From Atherix ibis (taxonomy: Eukaryota > Arthropoda > Insecta > Diptera > Athericidae), in assembly GCA_958298945.1 (NCBI GenBank), contig OY282609.1:32771212-32835211 (forward strand): a stretch of 64,000 nucleotides of DNA. Direction: 5' to 3'. Positions within the stretch are counted from its first letter, which is position 1. Every line of letters starts with the position of its first letter. This document shows, piece after piece, positions 46,400 through 62,079 of this stretch. A program made the position numbers and the translations under genes. The notes under the pieces are model-generated. The model did no database searches. It was not told where the DNA came from and worked only from the letters and a program-made list of their open reading frames with translations.

Positions 46400-48890
46400 C
46401 CGACAACTTTCGTAATTAATTACTGCAGAGTATTAACTTATAAGATTTTTATAAGCGCAAATTTTATTTATTTAATATACACAAGTAAATATTATAATTT
46501 GCAAAAATACCATTTTTCATATTTAAATTATTGTTTTTAAGCGTTGTTTTTTAACTTTACTATTCGCCATTCAAAATTGTTCTATTATATCAGCAAGTTT
46601 TATTTAAAAAAATTCCTCGGCAAAAATTCGAATTGAAATGTTCATAAATAAATATTTAGAAGTGAGAATGGAGAAAATTTTTGCAAAAATAGGATATAAG
46701 GAGAGAAAAAACAGTCTCTCTCACACACGGTTACTAAGGTGATGGTACTTAAAAGAGAAGATTTCAACGCAGCATGATTCAAACTAATGAAATTCTATTT
46801 TATATTTTTATTGTTAATATAAATCAGGTGTAGTATTTATTTTCTATACAGTCAAAGCAAACATTTAGATAAAGAACATATACTGTGCATATTCAATTTT
46901 TTTCCTATGAAATTAGGTGTAGAAGCTCTTGGTGTTCTTGTTTTATTTTTATTCATAGAATAAACTATCACGCAGTGATTTTTATTAATTTTACAAATCT
47001 AATATAAAATTTGTAGGTGAAATTGGTAAAAGATAATTTGGAACTATCGTATCACTTGATAGTATGTAATTGTCTCTTGTAAGAACCTTCTTATGTCTTT
47101 GTATGAATAATGAGTGTGAATTTAATAGTAAATATTTTAATTAATATTCCCAACGAGATCATTACCCTATAGTGGGCATTTTAACTGAATAGACATCTTA
47201 AGAAAAGCTTCAAATGAACTAAATCGTATTATTCATTGTGAAAGTGTTGTACAAAAACAGTTCACTATATGGCAGAAGATATGAAAAGAATATTGAAAGT
47301 CAAAAATAATAGTGAATGTAAAATACGCCTTCGTTCGAAATCAAAGTACTCTAAATAAAGTTGAATGGCAACTTCAATGATGTTACGATGTTGAAGCGCA
47401 CACTCCCGTTTAGTAATTTAATCAACTAGGATACAATACGGTCTAATCCGTTTCCAAAAAGGACCGTGTACAATACAACAGTAAGTAAATATTTCAAGCG
47501 CCCTATCTGATTGGAAGGATGTCGTTGAGGTATTCGATTAAGTATAGGATTTCACCGAGGGGAATCGCGGTTAACAGTCAAGCGCATAAAATGTATCCTA
47601 ATTTTTGGTAAATCATATTAAGTATCTTTGAAATAGTTTCATTATTTTCATGTATTCTCTTGTAATTACAAATTCTATTTTCATTTTTATAAAATTAAAA
47701 TAGAGAAAACTATTAAAATATTGTAGTTTTTAATAAAGGTTTTTTTTGTCTTCTATTTCCTTTCAGGTACAGAGTCACTATAAAATTACTGCAGAAAAAA
47801 CTGTAATTATGATACCGAATAAACGTTTACTGTTTCTGTATGAAATCAGATCCAATAAACTGTCGTATTTGACAGTGGTATCGCTAGAGAGTCACTTTGA
47901 TTTTGAGCATGTTATCTGGTAAATAGGCTATTATTAGATTGTCCTCAATATTTTGTTGGAATATTAGAAAGGTCCGTAAATGATTAAAGGGCTGTTGAAA
48001 ATACAATGCAACAATAATAAAATGTGTTATTGAATCAATTATTCGACCCTCTTATAACATTTGTTCAGCAAATTTATTCCTTAGGATGTGAGTTCAAATG
48101 AAGTGACTTTGGGAATATTTACTGCATGGAAATAGCAAATTAAGAACCTGATAGATTTAAACGATTGGGCGTTATTGATCTTTTAGATAATGTCAAAAGG
48201 CTTCTTTATTACTGCTATTATTACTAATATGAACATTTTTTCACTACACTTTTTTTTTATCTACAAAACTTAATGGTATAAAGATAAGAAAAATTGCTAG
48301 AAATTAAATTGTAGATTCTTATTCAAAATTTAGATAATTTTTATTGTAGAAATTATATTCAATATTATTATTAATATTACAATATTTAAAAAGGGCACTT
48401 TGATTTTTTTCTTTAATTTTATCATATTATCTACAATATATTTACATGATATATGAACATATACTCATTTATAGATCTTTTTAGCATATTTAAAGTCAGG
48501 ATAATATAGTAAACTTCTCTTATCCAAAATTTATATTGTATTCGTAGGTCTATTAAAGTTTGAATATTGTCATAAACATACAGAAATGATAAACTGGCAA
48601 TTATATATTAAGTTACTGTGTACTTTCCATGAAATTTTTTTCGAAATTTTACTAACAGGAATAATTATAAACGTTCAGAAAATTATAGGTCCATATTAAA
48701 GGTATGCAAATAAGTAATAGTTCAGAATTTTTCTTTACACGAGTGTTGTATGATTAATACCTGACCTTAATAAGAAACACAATTTTCATGTGCAAAATTC
48801 ATTTTATATGTCAACGTCGTCTCATATTAGCTCGATACACTTAGTTCAACATTTTCCTATCTGTTGTATCCTATCTAAAAAATACGATCT
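46400..48890. other. Gene-free AT-rich stretch
   Basis: No exon, RNA gene or element recognised over about 2.5 kb. An 18-codon signal-like frame at 46908 (MKLGVEALGVLVLFLFIE) stops immediately and lacks a splice donor, so it was not called. Confidence 0.4.
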
Positions 48891-48899
48891 TTCTAACCT

Positions 48900-49480
48900 T
48901 TCAAAACAGGCGTTTGTTTCAGTAATTACCTCATTGTTTGAGCCAAAACTTTTTCAGCGCAGGTATATTTTCATATTCTGAAATAGGTTATAATCGCTGA
49001 GGCTAAATCTGACGAATATGGTGGATGCGGAAGTAATTCGTAAGCTAACTAATGGATATATGCCGTGGTGATGACACAATTGTGTACGCATGCATTGTCT
49101 TGATAAGAGAGAATTTTGTTTACAGCACCGTTGAAACAATCCAATAAGTTGCCATAATATTCGCCATTAATAGTTGTGCCCTTTTCAAGGTAATCGACTG
49201 GATGATGCCGCGTGCATCTCAAAATACTGTGGTTGTGACTTTGTTGTCCGATAACTTTGCCTCGGCCTTCTTTCGCGCTGGTTTGCTACGGAAAACCCAT
49301 TGCTCGGACGGTTTTCTCTGGTGTGCTGTGATGAATCCATGTTTCGTCAACAGCTATAAATCGACGCCAAAAATCATTCGAATTGAGCTTTAACATCGCC
49401 AAACATTCTTTTGAAGTTTAAATCCAATTTATGGTCTATAACAAAGCTGCAGAGACCCCATAAACTTCTCTAAGTTCCGA
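48900..49480 (-). mobile_element. Mariner family G relic
   Basis: Reading the minus strand from about 49390 down: KHGFITAHQRKPSEQWVFRS, PARKKAKLSDNKVTTTVF and DARGI match the mariner block between the first and second catalytic residues. Then come FSLIKTMHAYT, FSLSDYNLFQNMKIYLR and NNEVITE from the C-terminal half. Frames are broken repeatedly and terminal repeats are not evident. Confidence 0.65.
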
Positions 49481-49499
49481 ATTTATTTCATCAATAGTT

Positions 49500-50200
49500 T
49501 TCTTTTCCAAAAATAAATATTTTATCACTTCTCGATATTTTGTTATTTCCACTGTTGTAAAATCACTTTAAATGGCTGTCACTCGCAAACTTAATAACGC
49601 AGCTGCTTAACAGGGTTCTTGTGAAAGGTTAGATTTACGAAAATCAGAGTTAGTTTAAGAGTAACATCACCATCTCTTGCCGAGGCCACGTATTAGTCAT
49701 ACAACTCTCATGACAATCGATAAAAAAAAAAACATTAACAGTTGAGATTGTTTATTAATTTGTTAAACTTTTAACATTTATACCAAAGATGGACTACCGC
49801 CATAGAGATTGAGATATGCCAATTCAACTGACGGTTGGAAGTCTTTAAAACTGACGGATAGCAATTAGTAACTACTTGCAAGCTTTTTTCATAATGCTGC
49901 TCTCATAAATAATGATAACACCAGGAAAAGATTACAGCATCCCTCACCATTGGTGCTAGGATTTTGCTCGGAAAATATGTACGTAATAACCAATAGCTAC
50001 CACGAATCGGGTTCAAAGTCCCAGAACAGACAATTTCTCCAATTACCGTGGTATACATTTTTGTTCTCATGCACCTCTAAGCCAACTAGAGTGCGAGATT
50101 CACAAAGCCTAGAACAAACTTCTCTTTTTTTGTCGTTAATAATTATTAACACTTTTTTATTTGTTCATCTTTACTACTGGTTGGACGGTGCAATAAAACG
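49500..50200. other. Gene-free stretch
   Basis: No coding exon supported; an 85-codon frame at 49950 has no domain character. Confidence 0.35.
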
Positions 50201-50219
50201 TTGTTAAATTTTATCGCAC

Positions 50220-50880
50220 CGGCTAGGAAAAGGAATAGTCCAGGAGCTCCATAATGGAAGGAGTACTATTCAAAAATAAATTCTGCATTAAGTGGTATTC
50301 ATTAAGGATATGAGATATAGTAAGTTAAAGACCACAGGAATGACATAATGAACGAGGACGTTTCCGAAAAGATTTTGGAATTATTGTTGAGTAAACTGGC
50401 TCTACGCTGTTTGGTCAGTGTGTAGAAAGACATCTTCCACTGTTGGCCCTGTCTATTTGTCTGCGCTTGGCCAAATTCGGAATTATAGTGGCACTGAACG
50501 GTGGAGAGCCTGCCTACTCTATCAGTTGATCAGGCCGCTCATTACCGCGGACACCAGCATGATCTATTGAGAACCGGATCTGCTGATAAGCTACGGGATT
50601 GATTCTAGTCTCAAGTACCATCCTCATTGCCCACAGTTCTTCATGGAAAGGACAACTTCGATTTGGTAAGATTATACACTTCGATTCACGATATCCACCT
50701 CCAATAAGCTGGATGATTGCAAAGGCTGTTGTGTGGTCAACGATAGCAGTGTGGAGTCACCCAATCCATCTACCAATTCGAGAAATAATTTCCTATAACA
50801 AGACAGGTCGGTGGTTGTCTTTTTGCATCTCCTCGGTAACGTAGATATCCTCAACTCCCTTTCCACCCTAGGTTTCCGAT
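50220..50880 (-). mobile_element. LINE RNase H and C-terminal relic
   Basis: Minus-strand frames, 50880 downward, give LPNRSCPFHEELWAMRMVLE, then IDHAGVRGNERPDQLIE (the H.G..GNE.AD signature of retroelement RNase H), then CHSCGL, a stop, and LTISHILNEYHLMQN, resembling the terminal cysteine/histidine motif that follows RNase H in several non-LTR clades. The frame is interrupted by stops and no RT is adjacent. Related sequence may lie at 1.2 kb. Confidence 0.6.
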
Positions 50881-50949
50881 TCGGATGCTGAAAGGAGTTT
50901 TGGAAATCAAGAGATAGAGTGGGTGAATGTCTTTTTAGTTCGGAAATTA

Positions 50950-53100
50950 ATAAGAAAGTGGTGGATGAATTTCGTTTAGGAGTATTTGGTGGAAGAAAAA
51001 TGTTATAAAAGATTGTAAAGAATGGGATAATCGGGTAAGCATAGGTTTTAATAAATCCGGGTAATGCGAGAAGTGTAAAGATATTGTATAGCAGATTTTC
51101 AACCAGTTAATTGAAAAGTTTTTATATAAACTTAAAAAAAAACAAAATCCGTAAACAGTTTTTCAAATTTCATAATAGCCATTTCGCAACTATCGAAAAA
51201 TATCCAAACAATATTTTTTGTTATGTGAAACTTAATCCCAATCAAATTTCTCGATTTTAACAATCGTCACTAACTACTTGTCAATATAATATGGTTAGAA
51301 CTGACAGGACAAGGGTAGACTAGATAATTGATTTGTTGGCGTTTGCCGTATAGAGAATCAATTCAACCCTTCTTTAAAAAGTCCTAGAAACTTATTAGCC
51401 GACTTTTATCGAATATTTATTAATAATAATATTATTATAAATATAATATTATATATATATACGAGTATGTACACATTGAAAGTGATGATTATATATTGGA
51501 TTCTCCACGAAAAAAAACCTATATAATCACCTCTAAATTCAAAAAATATGTATCAAAAGATATGTTTAGTTACATGTAAAAAAAATCACATTTCAAAGCA
51601 CGTATAACTGCTTTATGTTGGAGTATTGGATCCTTAAAAGAATGTGCACTACTACCACATGAATACTCGTATACGTACATTCTCTTATGCCACAAAAGTT
51701 GGCCATTTTCAATTTATTTTCCTCCTTTTTTAAAAAAAAAACATCTTTCACCATCATTTGTAAATTATATTTTTGAACGCCATAACTTGTTCTCATACAG
51801 CTCCATACCATAATAAATAAGAATATAGTAGATAAAAAAACAGATGTGGAATGTATTGGATTTGGAGAGAGAGGGAGCCCATACAATTTTGCCCATCCAA
51901 GGAATAAACATATGTGCGTACATTCGGCATTAGGGGTGATCGAAAAAAAACTCCGCCCTCTAGCGTATATACAAACGCAAGGGAATTTCTATGGTAACCA
52001 ACCGAAGAGATTGAATTAACTCAGTTTGTGAGACGTCATGAAGGGATGATGGGTTTCATTAGACAGCAATTGACAACGAACGAGCGTGCTTTATACGCGA
52101 ACTATGAAATAACGACGAAGGCCGTTATTTCCTATATACAGGATATTTTAAGGATTTCCTTATATATTGTGGTCACAATTAGAATCAAATGAAGCAAAAA
52201 AAATATAACAACACAAAAAAAAATGAACAACTACAGAAATCAGTAGATCTATTTAAACGAATTAAACTACCCACACATAATGTTGGGCGTTTTTCATTCA
52301 ATTATCATAACACACTTGAAAAGCATATTCAGCAAAAGGAATTTTCGTTTATTGTTAAGGACTTTTATTCATATATCATTTGGGAAATTTGGACTTTAGG
52401 AAAATACAATAGAAAGAGTCAAATTTGTAATGCTCTTCCCAACAGTTTCTAGACTTTCCATTTCAATATTTAAAGTTAGATCATATAAGCCAGTTTAGAA
52501 AAATAAATAGTTCTATAAAAATACTTTTTTCACAGCATGTATGTATATTAAAATAAATTTATTTAGTGAGAGAGTTTTTTCGTTTTCAATTATGTTTTCC
52601 CAATAAAAACTCTGATTATATGAAAATAATTGCAGAAAATCAAGAGATTAAAATAACTCCATTTTACTTGTTACATATTAAAAAAATCCAAATTAACAAA
52701 AATATTATTGGTAATGGGAATAAGTTCTTGATCATTTTAAAATGATGTGCCTAGTGGTACTAATTAGTGTTTGATGAAAGTTGGAAAATCAACATTTATA
52801 CCGACAAAACCGCATTGAGGGAAGTTCTACTTCAATACTATGGTATAAACTTGAGAAAAGTGAATTGACTATATACTTGAGAAAAGGGAATGATCTAAAA
52901 TATAGGAAATTAGGTTCTATGTCAATTGAAGAAAAAAGACGTTGAAGAAGAGAGACATAGAGATTCTCCTTGCGTTGTCCAAGCTTTAGGACAACAGAAA
53001 AGAGGGGGTTTTTGCATCACGTTGTTACAAACAATGAAAATGGATTTACTTAAAAAAATTCTAAACGACGTCAAGCATGGGGACAAATGTATATAGAAGA
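50950..53100. other. Gene-free stretch
   Basis: No supported gene. An AT dinucleotide/trinucleotide tract lies near 51420-51465. A GC-richer segment at 51930-52140 could be a transposon 5' end but shows no diagnostic motif. The 87-codon frame at 52189 has no recognisable domain. Confidence 0.35.
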
Positions 53101-53114
53101 ACCAGGTCCATCAA

Positions 53115-53575
53115 CACCAAAACGCAATATGCTGTGATCCTTTTCATTCCATCAGAATAATGTGTTATGAACTCCTGAAACTGTCCGAAACCATCACTGG
53201 TGATAGTTTTCGAATGCAGATAATAACACTGAATTGAGTTTTAAAAGGAAAATAGCCAGAATGGGTTATGTCCACCTTGCTAAGGTGGACATAACAAGCC
53301 GAATCTGATACACAACAACGCTTAGTGTCACGTTGCAAAACCAGTCCAGAAATACTTGGTACGAGTGAAACGGGAAATCTTGTATCACCCGCCCTATTCG
53401 CCATATATTGCTTCTGCAGATTTCTATTCGTACCGGTCTATGCAGTCAGCGCTTTCTGGCGAGAAAGTATCGAAAAATGGCTTAATGAAAGGATCGAGCC
53501 AAAAAAAAAAACAGAATTTTCCCGTAAAGTGGTCGCTTCTGATTAAGACTACTTTGAATAAAATCACTTTGTATA
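53115..53575 (+). mobile_element. Mariner relic, catalytic and C-terminal part
   Basis: Plus-strand frames give YELLKLSETITGDSFRMQI, then HPPYSPYIASADFYSYRSMQ (third catalytic block), and a C-terminal segment with WLNERIEPKKKTEF and RKVVASD. The block order is that of family C mariners (YELL..., DYHLF, W.DE). The second Asp block is missing and frameshifts abound. A small palindrome, TCCACCTTGCTAAGGTGGA, at about 53270-53290 marks the deletion point. Confidence 0.7.
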
Positions 53576-54014
53576 TTATTATATAAATAAACGACAAACT
53601 CTGGTAAGAAATTAATTGTTCAAAAAAAAATTTTAAACAATTTTTGTGCGTTGTCTCTAGTAAATGAAAATTTTAAATTGTTCATCAATTTTTGATATTT
53701 TTTCCAAATTTTATATTAAATAAATTTCCTATATTTATTTATGACATGAATTTTTCTCTTTATTTCATTTCATTTCTAAAGGAAATTTCTTTTAGATTTC
53801 AATAATACATTTATTTTTTGTAAGCAATCGTAGATTATTCACCTTATCATAAGTTACGGAGACATTTTTTTCTGAAGCTTTATTAATTTTATGAAAATTT
53901 CTAGTTCTCATAAACATAATAAGAAAATTTAGAGACTATTTTTTGGAAGACATTCCATTACTGATGGTTAATTTTTAGTATTTTTTTTGTAATTACTTTT
54001 ACTTTAAACGGTAG

Positions 54015-55505
54015 AAGACCAATCGCATACTAACAAAATCATCGAAGAACTAATGTTCCCAGTCCCTATGATTCTTCCTCCCAAAAATTTTAAGCCCTCG
54101 GAAATTAAATCTACTATTCTGCGTCTTTTCAATAAAAAAGCTCCTGGTTATGATCTAATAACAGCTCGTATTTTGAAGCAAATTTCCCGAAAAGCTTTAG
54201 TTTTAATTACATACATTTTTAATAGTATTCTGCGAACAACCTATTTTTTCTCTTACTCTGGAAATTTTCTCTCATTAAAATGATTACTAAACCAAATAAA
54301 CCCATTAATTCTCCTTCTTCCTATAGACCTATCATCCTCTTAATTGTTGGTAAGATTTTTGAAAAACTCCTAATAAAAAAATTATTCCTGATCACCAATT
54401 TGGCTTCTGATCTGAACACTCCACTATCCAGCAATGCCATCACATAGTTGATGATATTGCATTCTCTCTTGAGAGGAAATAGTATTGCCCAGGAGTATTT
54501 TTAAATATCTCCCAAGCTTTTGATCGTGTGTGGCATCCTGGAATCCTCTGGAAACTCAAGACCTTCCTTCCTTCAACATACTACCTTATGATAAATTCAT
54601 ATCTTTCCCAACGTTATTTCCAAGTTGCAATTAACTCAGAATCCTCGGAAAAATATCCTATTCTAGCCGGACTCTCACAAGGTAGTATTCATGGTCCCAT
54701 TTTATATAATATTTATACCCATGACATCCCAGCTGATCCTGATACTATCATTACTACTTATGCAGACGATACAGCCATACTTGCTACCCATACAAATCCT
54801 GACATAGCATCCAACAATTTTCAATTCCATATACACAACCTTCATTCTGGTTTAAGAGATGGAGAGTGAGGGTACTTTCACACTTTGTAATATAAACATG
54901 ATTCCACAATAAGACAAAGTACGTTATTTGGGACTTTACCTGGACAAGAGACTAACATGGAAACCACATACTAGGCTAAAAAAAACTTGAAGCCACTTGA
55001 GACGTTACGTACAACTTCTTAGACTACTGTTGGACAAACGCTCGAAACTAACAATCAAAAGTAAACTTCTAATATACAATACAATTAGTAAACCTATTTG
55101 GACTTATGGAATTGAACTTTGGGGTTCAAGGAAACGTTCCAATTCCTATCGCGTCCAGGCCCTAAAATCCAATATGTTCCTTTTATGTTCGTAACAAGGT
55201 AATACATCATGATCTAAATGTTCCCTTTGTTCAAGACCTGTGCATTTCAAAAATTTCACTCCTGTTTATCCTATCATCATAATCCACTTGTGAGAGAATT
55301 GTCTTGTACTGCCCTCCTCGGAAACACTCATCTGAGATTTAAGAGACAATGGCCTAAGTGATTTTCTAGAGAAATCTAACTCTTCAACAGTTAGTTGGAG
55401 AAACGCCGATGGGTGTTTACTCCCACTTCATGATGCACAAGATTGTAAATTAAAATGTTATGTAAATCTGCTTGTTACAATAAAATTGTAGTTGAAAAAA
55501 AATCG
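54015..55505 (+). mobile_element. Jockey-clade LINE, ORF2 relic (copy 2)
   Basis: 5'-truncated copy of the same LINE as at 23.2 kb. RT blocks are PPKNFKPSEIKSTILRLFNK, PGYDLITARILKQIS, YRPII, DHQFG, WHPGILWKLKTFLPSTYYLM, LAGLSQGSIHGPILYNIYTH and the catalytic TYADDTAILATHTNP near 54757, then LDKRSKLTIKSKLLIYNTIS and WTYGIELWGS. The 3' end has AATAAAATTGTAGTTG and a poly-A run near 55495. It keeps longer open frames than copy 1 (113 codons over the active site) but is still inactive. Confidence 0.88.
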
Positions 55506-55509
55506 TTAT

Positions 55510-56200
55510 CATATTAACTTTTGTGTAAAAATTAAGTGCAGTTGAAATTTTCCATCTTATTTGTCACCACGTCTTATGAAATATTTTTATTATTTTTGTT
55601 CATTATTTAGTTAGTTTGTCACATTAAAAAGTTAAATAAAAAATATAATCAATTAATTATATTATCTTATAATTCTATGATTGTATAAATAAATAATAAA
55701 AAACAATTTAGTTTCGATGCTGAAAAAATAATAATTCAATTTAAAAATAAGTAAAATATTTTCTCTTGTTCTCTATCTTTTGTTCTCACTAATTCCGAAA
55801 TTATTAATTTTCAATTAATTTCAATTTATTTGCAATATTAGATATAATCAAATTCGTTGATTACATATATTATACAATATTATTATTATTATTATTATTA
55901 AACTTTTTATTGTTACCATTTGACTTATTGTTAATTTTCAGTTTAATCTATTTTAAATGAAATATTCTTTATCTACTGTACAATTCTTATTTTTTCGAAA
56001 AAGCAACAAAATCATTAGCGATTTCGAAATTGTTGACTTGACTAGACATAGCCCGTTATATTTTAATCAAAAAAAAAAAAAACAAAAAAAAAAAATTACA
56101 AATAAAAATTCTATGTTATAAACAATGTACATTTGGAAGTTGTAGGGATACATTTACCTGTGCTCCATTCCATACAGACAGTAATCCTTTCTTTTGGAAG
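55510..56200. other. Gene-free AT-rich stretch, bsh 3' side
   Basis: Contains an (ATT)n microsatellite at about 55876-55900 and A-runs near 56070-56095; the bsh 3' UTR probably extends into it. No gene seen. Confidence 0.45.
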
Positions 56201-56211
56201 TTAACTTGTTA

Positions 56212-58917
<2,706 letters not shown>

Positions 58918-58929
58918 GTCAACAATTCT

Positions 58930-60430
58930 CCTTATAGCACTAACAGTTTATCCTTATTGGGAAATTTATTATTTGTATTGATGGAGTTTGTAGTTGCCGT
59001 GCTACTGAATCCAACGTATTTGTCGAGAATACAATTTCAATAAAATCCGGTACAGGATAAACATCCTTTCTGTACGATGTGCTAACAATTAATGATTTAC
59101 CCTTATAATATTTTTATGCACTAAGCTATAATAGAACTTTTACAGAGGCAGATGCTGTTTGTTATGTTCCGTGATATTCGCAAATTGCCAACTGAATAAG
59201 AAGGACATTTTCAGATACAGGCATCGTTCCTGTGTTTGTGGTACCGGACATATTTATATTCTTCTACATTGACACATCCCCTCTTTGCGAATGTGTCGAA
59301 ATCACAATTGAGCGCATCTTTCTAATTTCCCCCACAAATTTAAAATACAAGTAAATATTTACTATATTATTTATATAAATCCTTAGGACATATGCGTACG
59401 TAAGCAATTATATATTCTATATACTATCTTATACTAATAAATAATAGCATATTATTACAATAGCTATGCACACATATTCACAAAGGATGAGAAGAAATGT
59501 TTCGATAGAAAATTGATAGTAGGGAGATCATCATCGTGATGATTTTAATATAGAAAACACCCCTAATTTTCGGATTGTGGTTTTAATGTGGAATAGCTAT
59601 GTGTTTGCTGGTTGGTATCTATTGCATATCTCATTATTGATATTAAGCTTTTAGTTGCAAATAAAAACCCACAGGTTCTGATGTGCCCTAGCTGGGTATG
59701 TGAAATCAACCTCTTCAATTTGACACTTGCTCATGCATAATGTATGAGGAAATATCGAATTAGTTAGCTTTCATTTGAATATAAATAAACCCTCTTTTAG
59801 TAAATTCATTGATGTATTCGCAGATATGCGCACACGATGAATTATACTTTCCAAAAACAACAAAAATTAATAATAATAATAATAACAATAATTGATGAAA
59901 CATTCCTACTTGTAATTAGCACTGGAAATTGTTATTTTTGGTTTTATTAAATCATTAATAACATTCTGATTATTATTCGTACACATACTCAATCATAAAA
60001 TTTTACCAACCACATTTGCTGTTCAATAGAAATGAAAATTCAAAAATTTATCCACACAATAACTTTGCGGTATGTAAATATGGAATTTTCATCGTTTATA
60101 CAATATTTCTTTTTTTACAATTGTATATAACAAAAACGTTTAGTTACTTACTTATGCCTTAGATGAACTCGTTTACATTAACATGATTTTTTTATTTTGT
60201 TTGTGGTCACAAATAGCTAAGAGTATAATTATTTCCCAAAGCTATGTTACTTTAATGGGAGTATAATTTTATTTCCCAAAGCTATGCGAAGTCTAGTTTC
60301 GGACAGGTTTAATCATCATGAAAGCTATCACGAAGCATTTCATATAATACGGTAGCAGTCTGATAAATCAGTAATAAATCAAATAAAAACTTAATTTATT
60401 TTTTTTAAAAAAATTAATTTATTTTTCGAC
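58930..60430. other. bsh upstream region, no gene seen
   Basis: About 1.5 kb between the bsh start codon and the next element. It has no coding exon. A direct repeat (TATTTCCCAAAGCTATG) occurs at about 60231 and 60272. It probably contains the bsh promoter and regulatory DNA, but no specific sites are claimed. Confidence 0.4.
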
Positions 60431-60810
60431 ATAGTCTCGTTTGATTATATTTATAACGATTTCAGTAAAGCGTTCGACAGTCTTCGTCATTCTATTATTT
60501 TGCTTAAGCTTAAGAAATTTGACTTCATCCAAGTGCTATTCAATTAGTTTAAGTCTTACGAGTACCTAACTAATAGGACTTATTATTTATTTTTGAGTAC
60601 GTCCATCAAAAGTATCATTAAAGCAGTATTAGGTGTTCCACAAGGTAGTCACATCGATCCGCTGTTGTTTATTCTTGCTATCGATGACATTGCGAAACTA
60701 ATTAAATGCACCAAAATTCTTATTTACGCTGATGATATTAAATTTTTTCAATCATTAGAGACGTAAATGATGTTAGTCATATTTAGGAGGATTTGAATAT
60801 ATTCTATCGG
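60430..60810 (+). mobile_element. LINE reverse transcriptase, left half of split copy
   Basis: Plus-strand frames give DFSKAFDSLRHSIILLKLKKF (RT palm motif), AVLGVPQGSHIDPLLFILAI and the catalytic IYADDIKFFQSLE. The last LINE codons are EDLNIFYR at about 60787-60810, followed at once by the inserted transposon. A third LINE type, different from the Jockey copies at 23 and 54 kb. Confidence 0.8.
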
Positions 60811-61852
60811 GTTATTTTTTTGCTATTTGGTTTTTCATAGTTTTACCACCATTCATCACGGAAAGACTTACACACCCGAACAACGCTTACAAATTATTGA
60901 ATTTTATTATGAAAATTCGTGCTTTGTAAAAAATGTTTTTCGCTCACTTCGATCATTTTATGAGGAAATAATGCTGCCGTAGTGTCAAGTGTTGGTGAAG
61001 ACCGCAATTTATCCATTCGTCGGCGTTCACAACAATTGCGATTGTGTTACTCGACTATGTGAAAGATTTTACGCAAGGATCTTAGTCTGAAAGCGTATAA
61101 AATACAACTCGTGCAAGAGGTGAAGCCAAATGACCTGCCAAAGCGTTGAATTTTCGGTGAGTGGGTCTTGAGGGAAATCTGTTTTATTTACTAAAAAATT
61201 GCTCTTACTGACGGACCTCATTTCTGGTTGAATGGATATGTGAATAAACAAAATTGTTGCATTTCGTCTGATGAACAACCATAGGCAAAATAAAAACTGC
61301 CATTGCACCTAGAAAAATTCACTGTTTGGTGCGGTTTATGGGCCGATGGAATCGTCGGTCGATATTTCTTTAAAGATGGCGCTAGCCGCAACGCTACCGT
61401 CAATGGTACTCGCTATCGCTCGATGATTTCCAACTTTTTTTGTCCGAAATGCAAGAACTTCATCTGGTCTACATGTGGTTTCAACAAGACGGCGCTACAT
61501 GCCACACAGCACGTGAAACAATGGACATATTAAGAAATGAGTTCGGTGAGCAATTTATTTCATGTTTTGGACCGGCGATTTGACTCCTCTAGACTATTTT
61601 TATGGGACTCCGTGAAGTTATTCGTCTATGCCGATTTGTTATAAGCGAGATACCATGGATCACTTAAAAAATGTAGTCGTGGGCAACATTTACATGAAAT
61701 AATATTCAAAAAGTAAATGGTAAGCATTGATTTAAAATTGATTTATCGATTCAAATAAAAATTGCATACACAACATGGTAAAATTACAATTTTGCCATGT
61801 TTATTTTTGGAAATTTTAAAAACTTAACACTTAAAAAATCACACGTTATAAT
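60811..61852 (+). mobile_element. Tc1/mariner family F relic inserted in LINE
   Basis: It disrupts the LINE at 60810/61853. Plus-strand frames give TPEQRLQIIEFYYENS (HTH start), then IQLVQEVKPNDLPK-type linker, ALTDGPHFWLNGYVNKQNCC, LHLEKFTVWCGLWADGIVG, and a C-terminus ending RGQHLHEIIFKK. It is the same family as the copy at 30.5 kb (shared GYVNKQNC and VTVNG.RYR blocks). The catalytic SDEAHF has become TDGPHF, and frames are broken. The right end ACACGTTATAATT is probably its terminal repeat. Confidence 0.82.
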
Positions 61853-61950
61853 TGGTGTCTTTCTAATGGGCTCTTACTGAACGTGGAAAAGTACGAAGTA
61901 ATGATAGTCTCTAGAAGTCCAACTCATCGTATTTATAATTATTATTATAC
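61853..61950 (+). mobile_element. LINE reverse transcriptase, right part of split copy
   Basis: Reads WCLSNGLLLNVEKYEVMIVS, then RSPTHRIYNYY and DLGV: the RT segment that normally follows the YADD block by about 30 residues. It resumes exactly where the left half ends (EDLNIFYR then WCLSNG), so both are one LINE copy split by the transposon. Confidence 0.82.
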
Positions 61951-61954
61951 TGAC

Positions 61955-62075
61955 TTAGGTGTTGCAGACACTTGTTTCGAGTCTTTTATTGAAAAAAAAG
62001 GTATTCCAATGTTTCCCCAGACTCCCTATTCACTTGATCTCTGTCCGCGTGACTCCCCCCCCCCCCACAAAAAAA
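61955..62075 (+). mobile_element. Short mariner-like fragment
   Basis: ADTCFESFIEKKGIPMFPQT followed by PYSLDLCPRD matches the third-aspartate region of a mariner transposase (F...K.IP...PPYSPDLAPCD). It interrupts the LINE after DLGV and ends at a run of about 11 C. No terminal repeats seen. Confidence 0.4.
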
Positions 62076-62079
62076 ACTG

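Noticed and set aside
46908..46964. 18-codon hydrophobic frame MKLGVEALGVLVLFLFIE
   Set aside because: It runs directly into a stop and has no donor site; length match to the peptide-gene signal exon is likely coincidence.
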